Assembly: GCF_024460475.1 (NCBI RefSeq)
Contig: NZ_JANFYN010000019.1
Span: forward strand, 1-42,872
DNA: 42,872 nucleotides
Reading direction: 5' to 3'
From: Holdemanella sp. MSK.7.32
GTDB taxonomy: Bacteria; Bacillota_I; Bacilli_A; Erysipelotrichales; Erysipelotrichaceae
Positions within the stretch are counted from its first letter, which is position 1; each line of letters opens with the position of its first letter. Positions 32,658-41,296 of the stretch are shown here, in pieces. The notes under the pieces are model-generated. The model was not told where the DNA came from and ran no database searches. It worked only from the letters and a program-made list of their open reading frames with translations. Position numbers and translations under genes: made by a program.

Positions 32658-34394
32658 ATGAATGGTCTATTATTATTAGCTATTGGTGCTGCATTATTGC
32701 TTACAGCTTACTTAGTTTATGGACGTTATTTAGTTAAAACATGGGGAATTGATCCAAAAGCTAAGACACCTGCTTATGAAAAAGAAGATGGAGTTGATTA
32801 TGTTCCAAGTAATAAATGGGAAGTATTTGGACACCAATTCTCTTCAATTGCCGGAGCCGGTCCAGTAACAGGTCCAGTACTTGCGATGGTATTTGGATGG
32901 TTACCTGCATTTTTATGGGTAATGGTCGGAGGAATCTTCTTTGGTGCCGTACAAGATTTTGGTGCTCTATACGCATCTGTTAAATCTCACGGTAAATCAA
33001 TGGGACAAATCATTGAAACATACATTGGTAAAACAGGACGTAAATTATTCTTCTTGTTCTGCTGGTTATTTACTTTATTAGTTATTGCTGCATTTGCTGA
33101 CATGGTTGCAGGATCATTAAACGGATACAATGCTGCTGGTGCACAATCTTTACCTAGTGGAGCTGCTAGTTCAATCACAATTCTATATGTATTTGTTGCA
33201 ATCGCATTTGGTTTCTTCTTAAAGAAAACGGGGCTTTCAGGATGGAAACAAGCTGTTTTAGGCATTGCACTAATCGTCGCTATGTTAGCATTAGGAATCG
33301 CATTCCCAGTTTACTTCACTAAACAAACTTGGGTATATCTAGTATTCGTTTATATCTTCTTTGCGAGTGTTACACCAATCTGGGTATTAAAACAACCACG
33401 TGACTATTTGACTACATTCTTATTCATCGGAATGATCGTTGCTGCAGTTGTTGGTGTATTTGTATCAAATCCTACAATCACATCACCTGCATTCACAGGA
33501 TTTAAATCTGCAACAGGAAGCTATATCTTCCCAACATTATTCGTTACAGTTGCTTGTGGTGCTGTTAGTGGATTCCACTCACTTGTATCTAGTGAAACAA
33601 GTTCTAAACAAATTCGCAACGAAAGTGATATGTTACAAGTTGGATACGGAAGTATGTTGCTTGAATCATTACTTGCTGTACTTGTAATCGTTGTTGTTGG
33701 ATCTTTAACTAGCTTAGCTAGCAAAGGCGTATTAAATGAAACATTATCTTCTATGGCATTTGCCGATACTGCAACACCATTCATCAAATTCTCAGTGGGT
33801 GTTACTGGATTGATTTCACAATTTGGATTTCCTCAAGAATGGGGTCTATGCATCATGACAATGTTCGTTTCTGCTTTGGCATTAACTTCATTAGATGCTG
33901 TTGCTAGAATCGGACGTTTATCATTCCAAGAATTATTTGAAGTCAATGAAGAAACTGAAACAAACAGTGTTGTCGCTTTCTTAACAAATAAATATGTTGC
34001 GACATTGATCACATTAGCCGGTGGTTACCTATTAAGCTTAGGTGGATATTTAAATATCTGGCCATTATTCGGTAGTGCTAACCAATTATTAGCTGCGATG
34101 GTATTAGTTTCATTATCTGTATTCTTAAAAGTTACAGGACGTAAAGGATATATGTTATACGTACCAATGGTTATGATGTTAGTTGTAACAATGACAAGCT
34201 TAGGAATGTCAGTATACAACATCTGCTTAAAATTATTCGTAACTGGTGGATTCGCATTTATGACAGACGGACTACAATTATTCTTTGCTGTTCTATTAAT
34301 GGCATTAGGATTGATGATCTTCATTGGTTCTGGAAAGAAATTAGTTCAACCTGTTGAAAAGGCAAAACTTCAAGAACAAGAACAAAACGCATAG
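32658..34394 (+). CDS. cstA: CstA family carbon-starvation/peptide or pyruvate transporter
   Basis: A 578-residue integral membrane protein with about 16 hydrophobic segments. CstA signatures are visible: GRYLVKTWGID, the GPVTGPVLAMVFGWLPAFLWV loop, GGIFFGAVQDFGALY and ACGAVSGFHSLVSSETSSKQI. Characterised CstA/BtsT proteins import peptides or pyruvate; the T-box upstream argues for use when an amino acid is short, hence peptide or amino-acid-related uptake, as an inference. It starts behind GGGAGG, 16 bases away or slightly less depending on alignment. It is alone in its transcript, with a terminator after it. Confidence 0.92.
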   Translation: MNGLLLLAIGAALLLTAYLVYGRYLVKTWGIDPKAKTPAYEKEDGVDYVPSNKWEVFGHQFSSIAGAGPVTGPVLAMVFGWLPAFLWVMVGGIFFGAVQDFGALYASVKSHGKSMGQIIETYIGKTGRKLFFLFCWLFTLLVIAAFADMVAGSLNGYNAAGAQSLPSGAASSITILYVFVAIAFGFFLKKTGLSGWKQAVLGIALIVAMLALGIAFPVYFTKQTWVYLVFVYIFFASVTPIWVLKQPRDYLTTFLFIGMIVAAVVGVFVSNPTITSPAFTGFKSATGSYIFPTLFVTVACGAVSGFHSLVSSETSSKQIRNESDMLQVGYGSMLLESLLAVLVIVVVGSLTSLASKGVLNETLSSMAFADTATPFIKFSVGVTGLISQFGFPQEWGLCIMTMFVSALALTSLDAVARIGRLSFQELFEVNEETETNSVVAFLTNKYVATLITLAGGYLLSLGGYLNIWPLFGSANQLLAAMVLVSLSVFLKVTGRKGYMLYVPMVMMLVVTMTSLGMSVYNICLKLFVTGGFAFMTDGLQLFFAVLLMALGLMIFIGSGKKLVQPVEKAKLQEQEQNA

Positions 34395-34401
34395 AATAGT
34401 C

Positions 34402-34428
34402 AAGACCGCATCAAGCGGTCTTTTCTTT
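34402..34428 (+). terminator. Terminator of cstA
   Basis: AAGACCGC (34402-34409) pairs with GCGGTCTT (34415-34422), loop of five, followed by TTCTTTT. Confidence 0.88.
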
Positions 34429-34469
34429 TACTAAAATCGACAAGGATTATGGAATCGTTAAAATGGTTG

Positions 34470-34582
34470 AAAAAAAGGACCCGGACAACTACATGTTGTC
34501 CGAGCCTAATCTCAGCTACAAATTGTTTTGAGGTATATGCCGCCTCTTAAATTCTTAAAGAGCAAATTCAGCAACCCCTACA
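34470..34582 (-). ncRNA. Candidate small RNA between fakA and cstA
   Basis: Minus strand. A strong terminator, CGGACAAC/GTTGTCCG (34482-34502) followed by seven T (34470-34476), has no gene directly upstream, since fakA already ends with its own terminator at 34603-34624. Upstream are two more hairpins (CTCTT/AAGAG and GAGG/CCTC) and a possible -10, TACAAT (34589-34594), without a good -35. A transcript of about 113 bases starting near AGGGGTTGC would result. It matches no RNA family I know. A second fakA terminator is the simpler alternative. Confidence 0.4.
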
Positions 34583-34596
34583 AAATGTATTGTACT

Positions 34597-34624
34597 AAAA
34601 GTCCATCAGAACTAAGTCTGATGG
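34597..34624 (-). terminator. Terminator of the asp23-fakA unit
   Basis: CCATCAGA (34603-34610) with TCTGATGG (34617-34624), followed on the minus strand by ACTTTTAG. The T run is modest. Confidence 0.65.
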
Positions 34625-34639
34625 ATTCATTATTTTTTA

Positions 34640-36265
34640 CTATTCAACACCAATAATAAATGAGTAAACTGGTTGATTTCCTTCATGGATTTCAACTTCT
34701 GCATCACTGTTATCTTCAATATAAGCAGCGATTTCTTCAGCCTGTTCTTCTGTAGCTGTATCACCATAAATCAAAGTAACAAGTTCACTATCGTCATCTA
34801 ACATTTTATCCAACAATTTTTTTGTTGCTTCCATGCAATCTGGACAAGATACACAAATATCTTTTCCAAAAATACCCATATATTCATCTTTTTTAATTTC
34901 AAGACCATCATATGTTGTATCTTTGATTGCATAAGTCACTTCACCAGATTTAACATTTTCAATAGCTTCATTCATTTCAGCTAAATTATCTTCTAATTCA
35001 ACATCTGGGTTGAACATAACACAAGCACTTAATCCTTGTGGAATTGTTTTACTTGGAAGTACATGAATATCTTGATCTGAACATACCTGTGCAGCCTGAC
35101 TAGCAGCTAAAACAATATTTGAGTTGTTCGGTAAAATGAAGATATGATCTGCATTCAACTTTTCAACGGCTGAAACAAAATCTTCTGTACTCGGATTCAT
35201 TGTTTGTCCACCACCAACAACAATATCAGCTCTAAGTTCTGTGAACATCTTCTTGATTCCATCACCAGGAGCTACGGTAATAATGGCATATTTTTTGTGT
35301 TCTGCCATTTTTTCCTCTTCTTCTTTTTCGATAATATTGTCATGCTGCTCTTGCATGTTTTCAACTTTCAACTTAATAAAACGACCCTGACGACGTCCCA
35401 TTTTAATCGCTGTGAATGGTTCTAATGTATGAACATGAACTTTTACTAAATTCTCATCTTGCACACAAACAATTGAATTACCAATTGTTGCTAATTCATC
35501 TTTAAAGCTAGTTTCAGAGAAATGACGAATACCATTTTCAGATAACTTCAAAATAAATTCTGTACAGAATCCATATTCTTCTTCTCCACCCTCTACTTTA
35601 GCTTGTGCACTTTCACCAGCTGCTTTTGCACCTTCAAGCTCTACTGGATGACCTTCCATAGCAGCAAGGAATCCTTCTAAAATCACACAAAGACCTTTTC
35701 CACCACTATCAACTACACCTACTTCTGCAAGTACAGGTAATAATTCAGGTGTTCTTTGTAAAGAAGCATTGGCTTCTTCCACCATCTTCTTCATAACATC
35801 CATACAATCTGTAACATCTTCCGTTGTAGTATATGCATATGTATAATCTGCAGCTTCACGAACAACAGTTAAGATTGTACCTTCTACTGGACGCATAACA
35901 GCACGATACGCCACACGACTTCCATTAACCAATGCATGAGCCAATTGGGATGCATCCATATCATCTAAATCTTCAACCGCTTGATAGATTCCTCTAAAAA
36001 TCTGAGACGTAATAACACCAGAGTTTCCACGTGCACCCATTAATAATCCACGAGATAACGTTTTCGCAATATCTTTTACAGAATCAGAATTCGTTTTAAG
36101 CGCTTCTTTTACACCATTTGACACAGTTAAATGCATATTTGTACCTGTATCTCCATCTGGCACAGGGAAAACATTCAATGCATCGATTTCCGCTGAATGA
36201 TTTGATAAGTTATTCATTCCGGATTCAAGCATCTGTTTAAATAAAATACCATTAATTCTTTCCAT
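34640..36265 (-). CDS. fakA: Fatty acid kinase-like DAK2/DegV protein
   Basis: A 541-residue protein with an N-terminal DAK2 (DhaL) kinase domain, including the Mg-ATP motif VPDGDTGTNM (about 35-44) and LLMGARGNSGVITSQIFRG, and a C-terminal region (about 318-541) with a DegV-like fold-type sequence ending VYSFIIGVE. FakA phosphorylates fatty acids held by FakB so that exogenous fatty acids enter phospholipid synthesis. A separate FakB is not in this window. The pairing with an Asp23-type gene 10 bases upstream is conserved across Bacillota (yloU-yloV). Confidence 0.88.
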   Translation of the reverse strand: MERINGILFKQMLESGMNNLSNHSAEIDALNVFPVPDGDTGTNMHLTVSNGVKEALKTNSDSVKDIAKTLSRGLLMGARGNSGVITSQIFRGIYQAVEDLDDMDASQLAHALVNGSRVAYRAVMRPVEGTILTVVREAADYTYAYTTTEDVTDCMDVMKKMVEEANASLQRTPELLPVLAEVGVVDSGGKGLCVILEGFLAAMEGHPVELEGAKAAGESAQAKVEGGEEEYGFCTEFILKLSENGIRHFSETSFKDELATIGNSIVCVQDENLVKVHVHTLEPFTAIKMGRRQGRFIKLKVENMQEQHDNIIEKEEEEKMAEHKKYAIITVAPGDGIKKMFTELRADIVVGGGQTMNPSTEDFVSAVEKLNADHIFILPNNSNIVLAASQAAQVCSDQDIHVLPSKTIPQGLSACVMFNPDVELEDNLAEMNEAIENVKSGEVTYAIKDTTYDGLEIKKDEYMGIFGKDICVSCPDCMEATKKLLDKMLDDDSELVTLIYGDTATEEQAEEIAAYIEDNSDAEVEIHEGNQPVYSFIIGVE

Positions 36266-36275
36266 CTCTTAACCC

Positions 36276-36635
36276 CTACTTTACAGCACGAACACCTTGT
36301 ACATAGATGTTTACAGCGTTACATTTTACTTCCAAAGTTTTCTCTAATACATATTTAACACGTTTTTGTGCTTCATACACAACTTGACTTAATTTAATTC
36401 CTTGTAATGCAATAATATAAAGATTCAAAACTAATCCCGTTTCATCTTGTGTTACAACAACACCACGAGCATAGTTTTCTTTTTTCAATAATTCTGCCCA
36501 GCCATCTTTCAATGTTTTCTGACTAGCCATACCTACAATACCATAACATTCAGTAATTGCTCCACCAGCTAAATTGGCAATCGCGTCTAATGAAATTTCG
36601 ATATTTCCGTATTCTGTTGATTTATTAATAGGCAT
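36276..36635 (-). CDS. Asp23/YloU family envelope stress protein
   Basis: A 119-residue protein of the Asp23/Gls24 family (YGNIEISLDAIANLAGGAITECYGIVGM, VNIYVQGVRAV), linked in Bacillota to cell-envelope homeostasis. Its exact biochemical activity is not known. It starts behind GGGAGG, has its own promoter in the 55-base gap after ftsQ, and is coupled to fakA. Confidence 0.9.
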   Translation of the reverse strand: MPINKSTEYGNIEISLDAIANLAGGAITECYGIVGMASQKTLKDGWAELLKKENYARGVVVTQDETGLVLNLYIIALQGIKLSQVVYEAQKRVKYVLEKTLEVKCNAVNIYVQGVRAVK

Positions 36636-36658
36636 AATAAAACCTCCCGTTTTTATTA

Positions 36659-36687
36659 ATTATACTCTACTTAAAATATAAACACAA
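36659..36687 (-). promoter_or_regulatory. Promoter of asp23-fakA
   Basis: Minus strand: TTGTGT (36682-36687), 17-base spacer, TATAAT (36659-36664). No terminator separates the preceding ftsQ gene, so read-through is also likely. Confidence 0.6.
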
Positions 36688-36690
36688 ATC

Positions 36691-37698
36691 CTAATACGCT
36701 TCTACAAAGCTTTGAGATTCCTCATCCCAATAATAATATGTACCATTTCCATCATAATATTCACCTGTATTTGGATCATAATACATTCCAATGGCTTCAT
36801 AATAATACACGCCTGTGTTATCATCATAGACCCATTCAGCCTGATTCTCAGATTCATCTTCTGTTGGCTGTTGTTCTTCTTGAACCTCAGTATTTTCCGA
36901 AGGTTTTTCATCTGTTGCTTCAGTCTTTTCGGTCTTTTCCGTCTTCTCTTCCTGTTTTTCTTCAACCTTTTGTTTCGAATTCAAATCATCACAATTCACC
37001 TTTTCAATTGTTGAATGCGTAGAATCCAAAACCAGACAAACAGATTGTCCTTTTAGTTTTGTCAAAACACTTTGGTATTTAGATAACATTTTTATACTTT
37101 TTAAATTGGTATATACAATATTCCCATCTTGCATTGTGATTTTAAACATATTCTTATCATAACTTGTTTTATAAGGTACAATTTCTGCAAACTTTTCAAT
37201 TAATTCTCGAGTTAACACTTTGCGATGTTTTTGAAACTGTTCACACAACTGCTTTCTTTGTTTTGCGTTAAAATTTGACAACAAAGGAAAATGTACAATC
37301 ATATTTAAATATTGTTCATCTATTTCAATCGAAGAGCCATCTTGGCAAAGGGCATAATTCTTATTATCCTTCACATAATAGCCAACCATCAATTTTTCCT
37401 GCACATTAAATGTAAGTTTTCGATTTTTCTTTGAAACATCACAAGACTGTACAAAAGGCATCTTTTCTACTCTCTTCTCCAATATAATCGAAGGCATTAA
37501 ATAGATACGTGTCTTCGTACTCACATTTGCCAAATCGTAGACTTCACTATCTGACAAATAATAGTTGTTTTTACATGATAAAACCTTGACATGGGAATCT
37601 GTAGAAAAATAATACACAAAAATACTAGCTACCATCATAACAACAAGACTAAAAATAATCGATTGTTTAATAGTTAGCTTAACTTTTTTCTTTACCAA
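36691..37698 (-). CDS. divIB: Cell division protein DivIB/FtsQ with a Tyr-rich OCRE-like tail
   Basis: A bitopic divisome protein linking FtsL/FtsB-type partners to septal wall synthesis. The 335 residues comprise a short basic cytoplasmic end, TM helix (about 11-31), POTRA domain (about 34-100: VKVLSCKNNYYLSDSEV, PFVQSCDVSKKNRKLTFNVQEK), beta domain to about 235, a charged Lys/Glu/Thr linker (240-288) and an unusual tyrosine-rich tail (289-335) with TGVYYY, YYDPNTGEYYD and YYYWDEE. The tail is not part of ordinary DivIB. It overlaps murB by 7 bases, in keeping with the mur/division operon. Confidence 0.87.
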   Translation of the reverse strand: MVKKKVKLTIKQSIIFSLVVMMVASIFVYYFSTDSHVKVLSCKNNYYLSDSEVYDLANVSTKTRIYLMPSIILEKRVEKMPFVQSCDVSKKNRKLTFNVQEKLMVGYYVKDNKNYALCQDGSSIEIDEQYLNMIVHFPLLSNFNAKQRKQLCEQFQKHRKVLTRELIEKFAEIVPYKTSYDKNMFKITMQDGNIVYTNLKSIKMLSKYQSVLTKLKGQSVCLVLDSTHSTIEKVNCDDLNSKQKVEEKQEEKTEKTEKTEATDEKPSENTEVQEEQQPTEDESENQAEWVYDDNTGVYYYEAIGMYYDPNTGEYYDGNGTYYYWDEESQSFVEAY

Positions 37699-38591
37699 TA
37701 TAACTGCTCAACTTCCGTAACCATGTCAATGTTATATTCTTTTTTTGCTCGAGTTTTAATTTCATGAATCAAATCACGAACATCTTGAGCTGTCGCATTT
37801 AAATCATCATTCACAATAAAATTACAGTGCTTTTCACTAACCATTGCACCACCAATTTTATGGCCCCTTAATCCCAACTCTTCAATCAATTTCCAAGCTG
37901 GAATTTCTTCTGGATTTCTAAACACACTACCTGCACAAGGCTTATCCAAAGGCTGTGCACTCATTCTTCTTTCACGTCTAGAATCCATCAAATCACGAAT
38001 ATCATTTTGGTTTCCTTTTTCTAATTGGAAACGACCCACTAAAATAGTCCAATCCTTGTGTGATTGGAAGATAGAATGACGATATGCATAATCCAATTCA
38101 TCTTTTTTCATCCAACAAATTGTATTATCTTTTAAAACACAGACATCAATTAAATGATTAGCCAAATTATCCTTATAGGCTCCGGCATTCATATAAAGTC
38201 CACCACCAATTGAGCCTGGAATTCCACTTGCCCATTCCAAACCTGTTAGTGATCTTTTCATAGCCTCTACTGCCATATTTATAATTGAACATCCCGCTTG
38301 CGCTACTAGCACTCCATCTGGTTCAAAATAGAAATCATTCAAAGTACGATCTAGATTGATGATTGCACCATGAAAATCTGTATCCGAACATAAAACGTTA
38401 GATCCACGTCCAAGTACATAATATGGAATGTTTTCCTGTGCAAGTATTTCAAGCACACACATTAGTGCTGTACAATTTTTGGGATATATATAATAGTCTA
38501 CACAACCACCAATCTTAAAAGTGGTATGTTTCTTCATAGGCTCATGTTCTAAAACTTCTGCATACGTCATTAAACGATCCTTTATGCTCAT
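37692..38591 (-). CDS. murB: UDP-N-acetylenolpyruvoylglucosamine reductase
   Basis: An FAD enzyme that makes UDP-N-acetylmuramate for peptidoglycan. The 299-residue product is the Gram-positive (type II-like) form: FAD-binding VLGRGSNVLCSD and ASGIPGSIGGGLYMNAGAY, the catalytic serine in CAGSVFRNP, and the C-terminal GGAMVSEKHCNFIVN. It sits between murG (one base upstream) and divIB (7-base overlap). Confidence 0.95.
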   Translation of the reverse strand: MSIKDRLMTYAEVLEHEPMKKHTTFKIGGCVDYYIYPKNCTALMCVLEILAQENIPYYVLGRGSNVLCSDTDFHGAIINLDRTLNDFYFEPDGVLVAQAGCSIINMAVEAMKRSLTGLEWASGIPGSIGGGLYMNAGAYKDNLANHLIDVCVLKDNTICWMKKDELDYAYRHSIFQSHKDWTILVGRFQLEKGNQNDIRDLMDSRRERRMSAQPLDKPCAGSVFRNPEEIPAWKLIEELGLRGHKIGGAMVSEKHCNFIVNDDLNATAQDVRDLIHEIKTRAKKEYNIDMVTEVEQLYW

Positions 38592-38592
38592 A

Positions 38593-39675
38593 TTAGTTCC
38601 CCTTTTTACATATATTTTTCAATAAATCTATAATATCATATGCCGCATTTGGTTTACCCATCTGCAATGCATGTTCATGTGTTTGTTCATATACCACTGG
38701 ATTTGCGTATAAAGATACAATTTGACCTTGCAAAGTTTCTGCGTTCAAATCCTTTTCTTCAATAATACGACAAGCTTGTTGTCTTAGCAGCATACTCGCA
38801 TTATAAAATTGATGGTTATTTGCCACATAAGGACTTGGTATCACGATAGAAGGAATCCCTAAAGCTGTTACTTCTGCAAGCGTTGTAGCTCCTGCACGAC
38901 AAACCATTCCATCTACATGTCCATAAATACGCAATGTATCTACATATGGTACAACATGAATATTTTTTTGGCTTTCAAATAAGTTCAAATCTTGAGAATT
39001 GTCTTTTCCGCAGACATACAAAAATTGTAAATCATCATTGACATCCTTTAAAGCACTCTTCATTAATTCATTTACAGAACTAGAGCCCAAAGAACCCATC
39101 ACAATAAGGATGGTTTTTTTATCTAAATCTAAACCTAATGATTTAAAATAGTCTTCATCAAATGTTGCCTCTTTGGCAATTGTTGCTCTTGGATTTCCCA
39201 ACATATGAATCTTTTCCTTTGGAAAAACCTCATTACATTTTTCATAACAAGTTATAATCGCATCCACTTTCTTCATAACAAGCTGGTTGGCCTTACCAAC
39301 AATGGAATTTTGTTCATGAATTACGGTGTGGATTCCTAAAGAATGAGCTGCCATAATAACTGGCGCACTCACATATCCTCCAAATCCAATCACAACATCT
39401 GGATTGAATTCTTTTAAGTATTTTTTTGCCTTACCTTCTGCTTTAAACATCTGACAAACCGCCATACATTTTTTTAATGCATTTCCTACTAATCCAGAAG
39501 TATGTAAAGCCTTAAACGCATAGCCATTTTGCGGAATCAAATCCTTTTCCATGCGATCATCATTTCCAATAAATAATATTTCAGTCGAAGAATCAAGTTC
39601 TTTCATTTTATCCGCTAAAGCTAATGCCGGATAAATATGACCCCCTGTTCCTCCTGTCACAAAACAAATTTTCAT
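38593..39675 (-). CDS. murG: UDP-GlcNAc:lipid I N-acetylglucosaminyltransferase
   Basis: Adds GlcNAc to lipid I to form lipid II at the inner membrane face. The 360-residue product begins MKICFVTGGTGGHIYPALALA at ATG 39675, after GGTGAGG; the in-frame upstream start at 39708 overlaps the sortase gene and is less likely. Other motifs are VIGFGGYVSAPVI, HEQNSIVGKANQ, GSLGSSSVNE and CRAGATTLAEVTALGIPSI, all typical of MurG. Confidence 0.95.
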   Translation of the reverse strand: MKICFVTGGTGGHIYPALALADKMKELDSSTEILFIGNDDRMEKDLIPQNGYAFKALHTSGLVGNALKKCMAVCQMFKAEGKAKKYLKEFNPDVVIGFGGYVSAPVIMAAHSLGIHTVIHEQNSIVGKANQLVMKKVDAIITCYEKCNEVFPKEKIHMLGNPRATIAKEATFDEDYFKSLGLDLDKKTILIVMGSLGSSSVNELMKSALKDVNDDLQFLYVCGKDNSQDLNLFESQKNIHVVPYVDTLRIYGHVDGMVCRAGATTLAEVTALGIPSIVIPSPYVANNHQFYNASMLLRQQACRIIEEKDLNAETLQGQIVSLYANPVVYEQTHEHALQMGKPNAAYDIIDLLKNICKKGN

Positions 39676-39704
39676 ATTAAAAACCTCACCAAGTATATCA
39701 TATA

Positions 39705-40460
39705 TCAATCTTTTAAAACAATATCGTCACTTGTCTTTTCCAGTTGTCCAGTCAAAACAAAACGATGACTCGATTCAAATCCATAATCTAAATCACATGT
39801 GGATAAAGAAACAAACTTTTGATCTGTATTCCCCAAATCATTGAAGTATGTAGACGACTGTTTCATAGAATCTAAAGTCTCTTGTCTATAATCTCCAAAT
39901 GACGTTGTATAGAATACACTATCGTCTGTAGTTTTCGCAAATGTAAATACATGACAGTTATAATTCGCATCTGGTGTTAATAAATAAAATACTGGATGCG
40001 ACTTAAAGAAATCTTCATCACAATACTTCTTTAATAAGGTAAACATGCCTCCACCTTCAACAGAATGGCCATATATAATGGAATTATCATCTTGGAATTG
40101 TGCATTCGCATTCGCGTCCAAAAAAATCGAACCTCTATTATTATATTCCCCACTCACTGTATGATTCAAATAATATTCATTATCTTTCGATTGCATAACA
40201 GGAAAAGAAATATCACAACCTGGAACATAGATCCATCCTACTATATCTTGATTCTCTGCTTGAAGTGCTGTCCAATCAGGTTCTAAAACATTCTTTTCTA
40301 TTTTATTTTCTCTTTTTTTCTTAATTACTTTTTTTTCTAATTGTTTTGTCTGTGTCGCAACTTGTTGTTTCTGTGAATAAATATCCCATAAATTATAGGC
40401 GCTGTACCCAAATACACAAAGGCTAACGACAAAAACGATTCTATATATCCATTTTTTCAT
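39705..40460 (-). CDS. srtB: Class B sortase
   Basis: A 251-residue membrane-anchored transpeptidase that attaches surface proteins (often NPQTN-like signals) to the wall. An N-terminal TM helix (about 5-25) and Lys-rich stretch precede the sortase fold with His132 (IIYGHSVEGG), Cys222 (SLSTCDLDYG) and Arg233 (SSHRFVLTG). The helix after the first barrel strand and the TLxTC-like site fit class B. ATG 40460 is chosen over the in-frame GTG at 40478, though neither has a strong ribosome binding site. It heads the murG-murB-divIB genes; no substrate is seen nearby. Confidence 0.92.
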   Translation of the reverse strand: MKKWIYRIVFVVSLCVFGYSAYNLWDIYSQKQQVATQTKQLEKKVIKKKRENKIEKNVLEPDWTALQAENQDIVGWIYVPGCDISFPVMQSKDNEYYLNHTVSGEYNNRGSIFLDANANAQFQDDNSIIYGHSVEGGGMFTLLKKYCDEDFFKSHPVFYLLTPDANYNCHVFTFAKTTDDSVFYTTSFGDYRQETLDSMKQSSTYFNDLGNTDQKFVSLSTCDLDYGFESSHRFVLTGQLEKTSDDIVLKD

Positions 40461-40482
40461 ACAGCTTAATTTTAACACAAAT

Positions 40483-40513
40483 AAAAAGGATAGAGAAATG
40501 AATTCCCTATCCT
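40483..40513 (-). terminator. Terminator of nagB
   Basis: AGGATAG (40488-40494) pairs with CTATCCT (40507-40513), with extra GA/TC pairs in the loop and TTTTTATTT after it on the minus strand. Confidence 0.8.
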
Positions 40514-40529
40514 ATAAAGATAATCGCAA

Positions 40530-41249
40530 TTATTTAGTTAATTTACTAGCAGCAGCTTTATCTAATACAACAACTACATCAGCGTGGTTTTGTAATGCAC
40601 TTGCAGCACATGCAGTATCGATTGGTCCTTCGATCATAGCTTTAACAGCATCTGCTTTATTTTCACCATTAGCCACTAATAATACTTTTTTAGATTTCAT
40701 AATTGTTCCAATTCCCATTGAAATAGCTTGTGTTGGAACTTTGTTAATATCGTTATCAAAGAAACGAGCATTTGCTTCACGAGTGTTTTCTGTTAAATCA
40801 ACGATGTGAGTTAATGTTTCAAATGGTGTACCAGGTTCATTGAATCCGATGTGTCCATTTTGTCCAATTCCTAATACCTGTAAGTCAATTGATACTTCAC
40901 TTAAAGCATCTTCATAAGCTTTACAATCAGCTTCTGTACTTCCATAAGGAACATGTGTATTATTTAAATCAATATCAATATCTTTAAATAAGTTTTCATA
41001 CATAAAAGTATAGTAAGATTGAGGATCTTTACGATCGATTCCTACATATTCATCTAAGTTATAAGATTTAATATCTTTATAGCTATATCCATCTTTGTGG
41101 TATTGGATCATTTCCTTATATAATCCAACTGGACTAGATCCTGTTGCCAAACCTAAGACAGCATCTTTCTTAGCATCCAATAATTCTTTCATGACTTCAA
41201 ATGCCTTTGCTGACATTTCATCATAGTTTTCACATACAATAACCTTCAT
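40530..41249 (-). CDS. nagB: Glucosamine-6-phosphate deaminase
   Basis: Converts glucosamine-6-phosphate to fructose-6-phosphate and ammonia, feeding amino sugars into glycolysis. The 239-residue product begins MKVIVCENYD at ATG 41249 behind GGAGA; the in-frame start at 41297 precedes the promoter and is rejected. Motifs are GLATGSSPVGLYKEM, the catalytic Asp66 in YNLDEYVGI and His133 in GIGQNGHIGFNEPGT. No nagA is in the window. A cre-like site in its promoter suggests control by CcpA. Confidence 0.95.
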   Translation of the reverse strand: MKVIVCENYDEMSAKAFEVMKELLDAKKDAVLGLATGSSPVGLYKEMIQYHKDGYSYKDIKSYNLDEYVGIDRKDPQSYYTFMYENLFKDIDIDLNNTHVPYGSTEADCKAYEDALSEVSIDLQVLGIGQNGHIGFNEPGTPFETLTHIVDLTENTREANARFFDNDINKVPTQAISMGIGTIMKSKKVLLVANGENKADAVKAMIEGPIDTACAASALQNHADVVVVLDKAAASKLTK

Positions 41250-41276
41250 TGTTATCTCCTCCATATTTCTTCTTAT

Positions 41277-41296
41277 ATTATAACATAGCGCTTTCA
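41277..41296 (-). promoter_or_regulatory. nagB promoter with CcpA cre-like site in the spacer
   Basis: Minus strand: TGTTATAAT (extended -10, TATAAT at 41277-41282). Immediately upstream, 41283-41296 reads TGAAAGCGCTATGT, which matches the cre consensus TGWAARCGYTWNCW at 13 of 14 positions. A protein bound there would cover the promoter, so carbon catabolite repression is expected. Confidence 0.6.

Noticed and set aside
36712..37022. Two plus-strand open frames opposite divIB
   Set aside because: They mirror the low-complexity charged linker and Tyr-rich tail of divIB and have no start signals.
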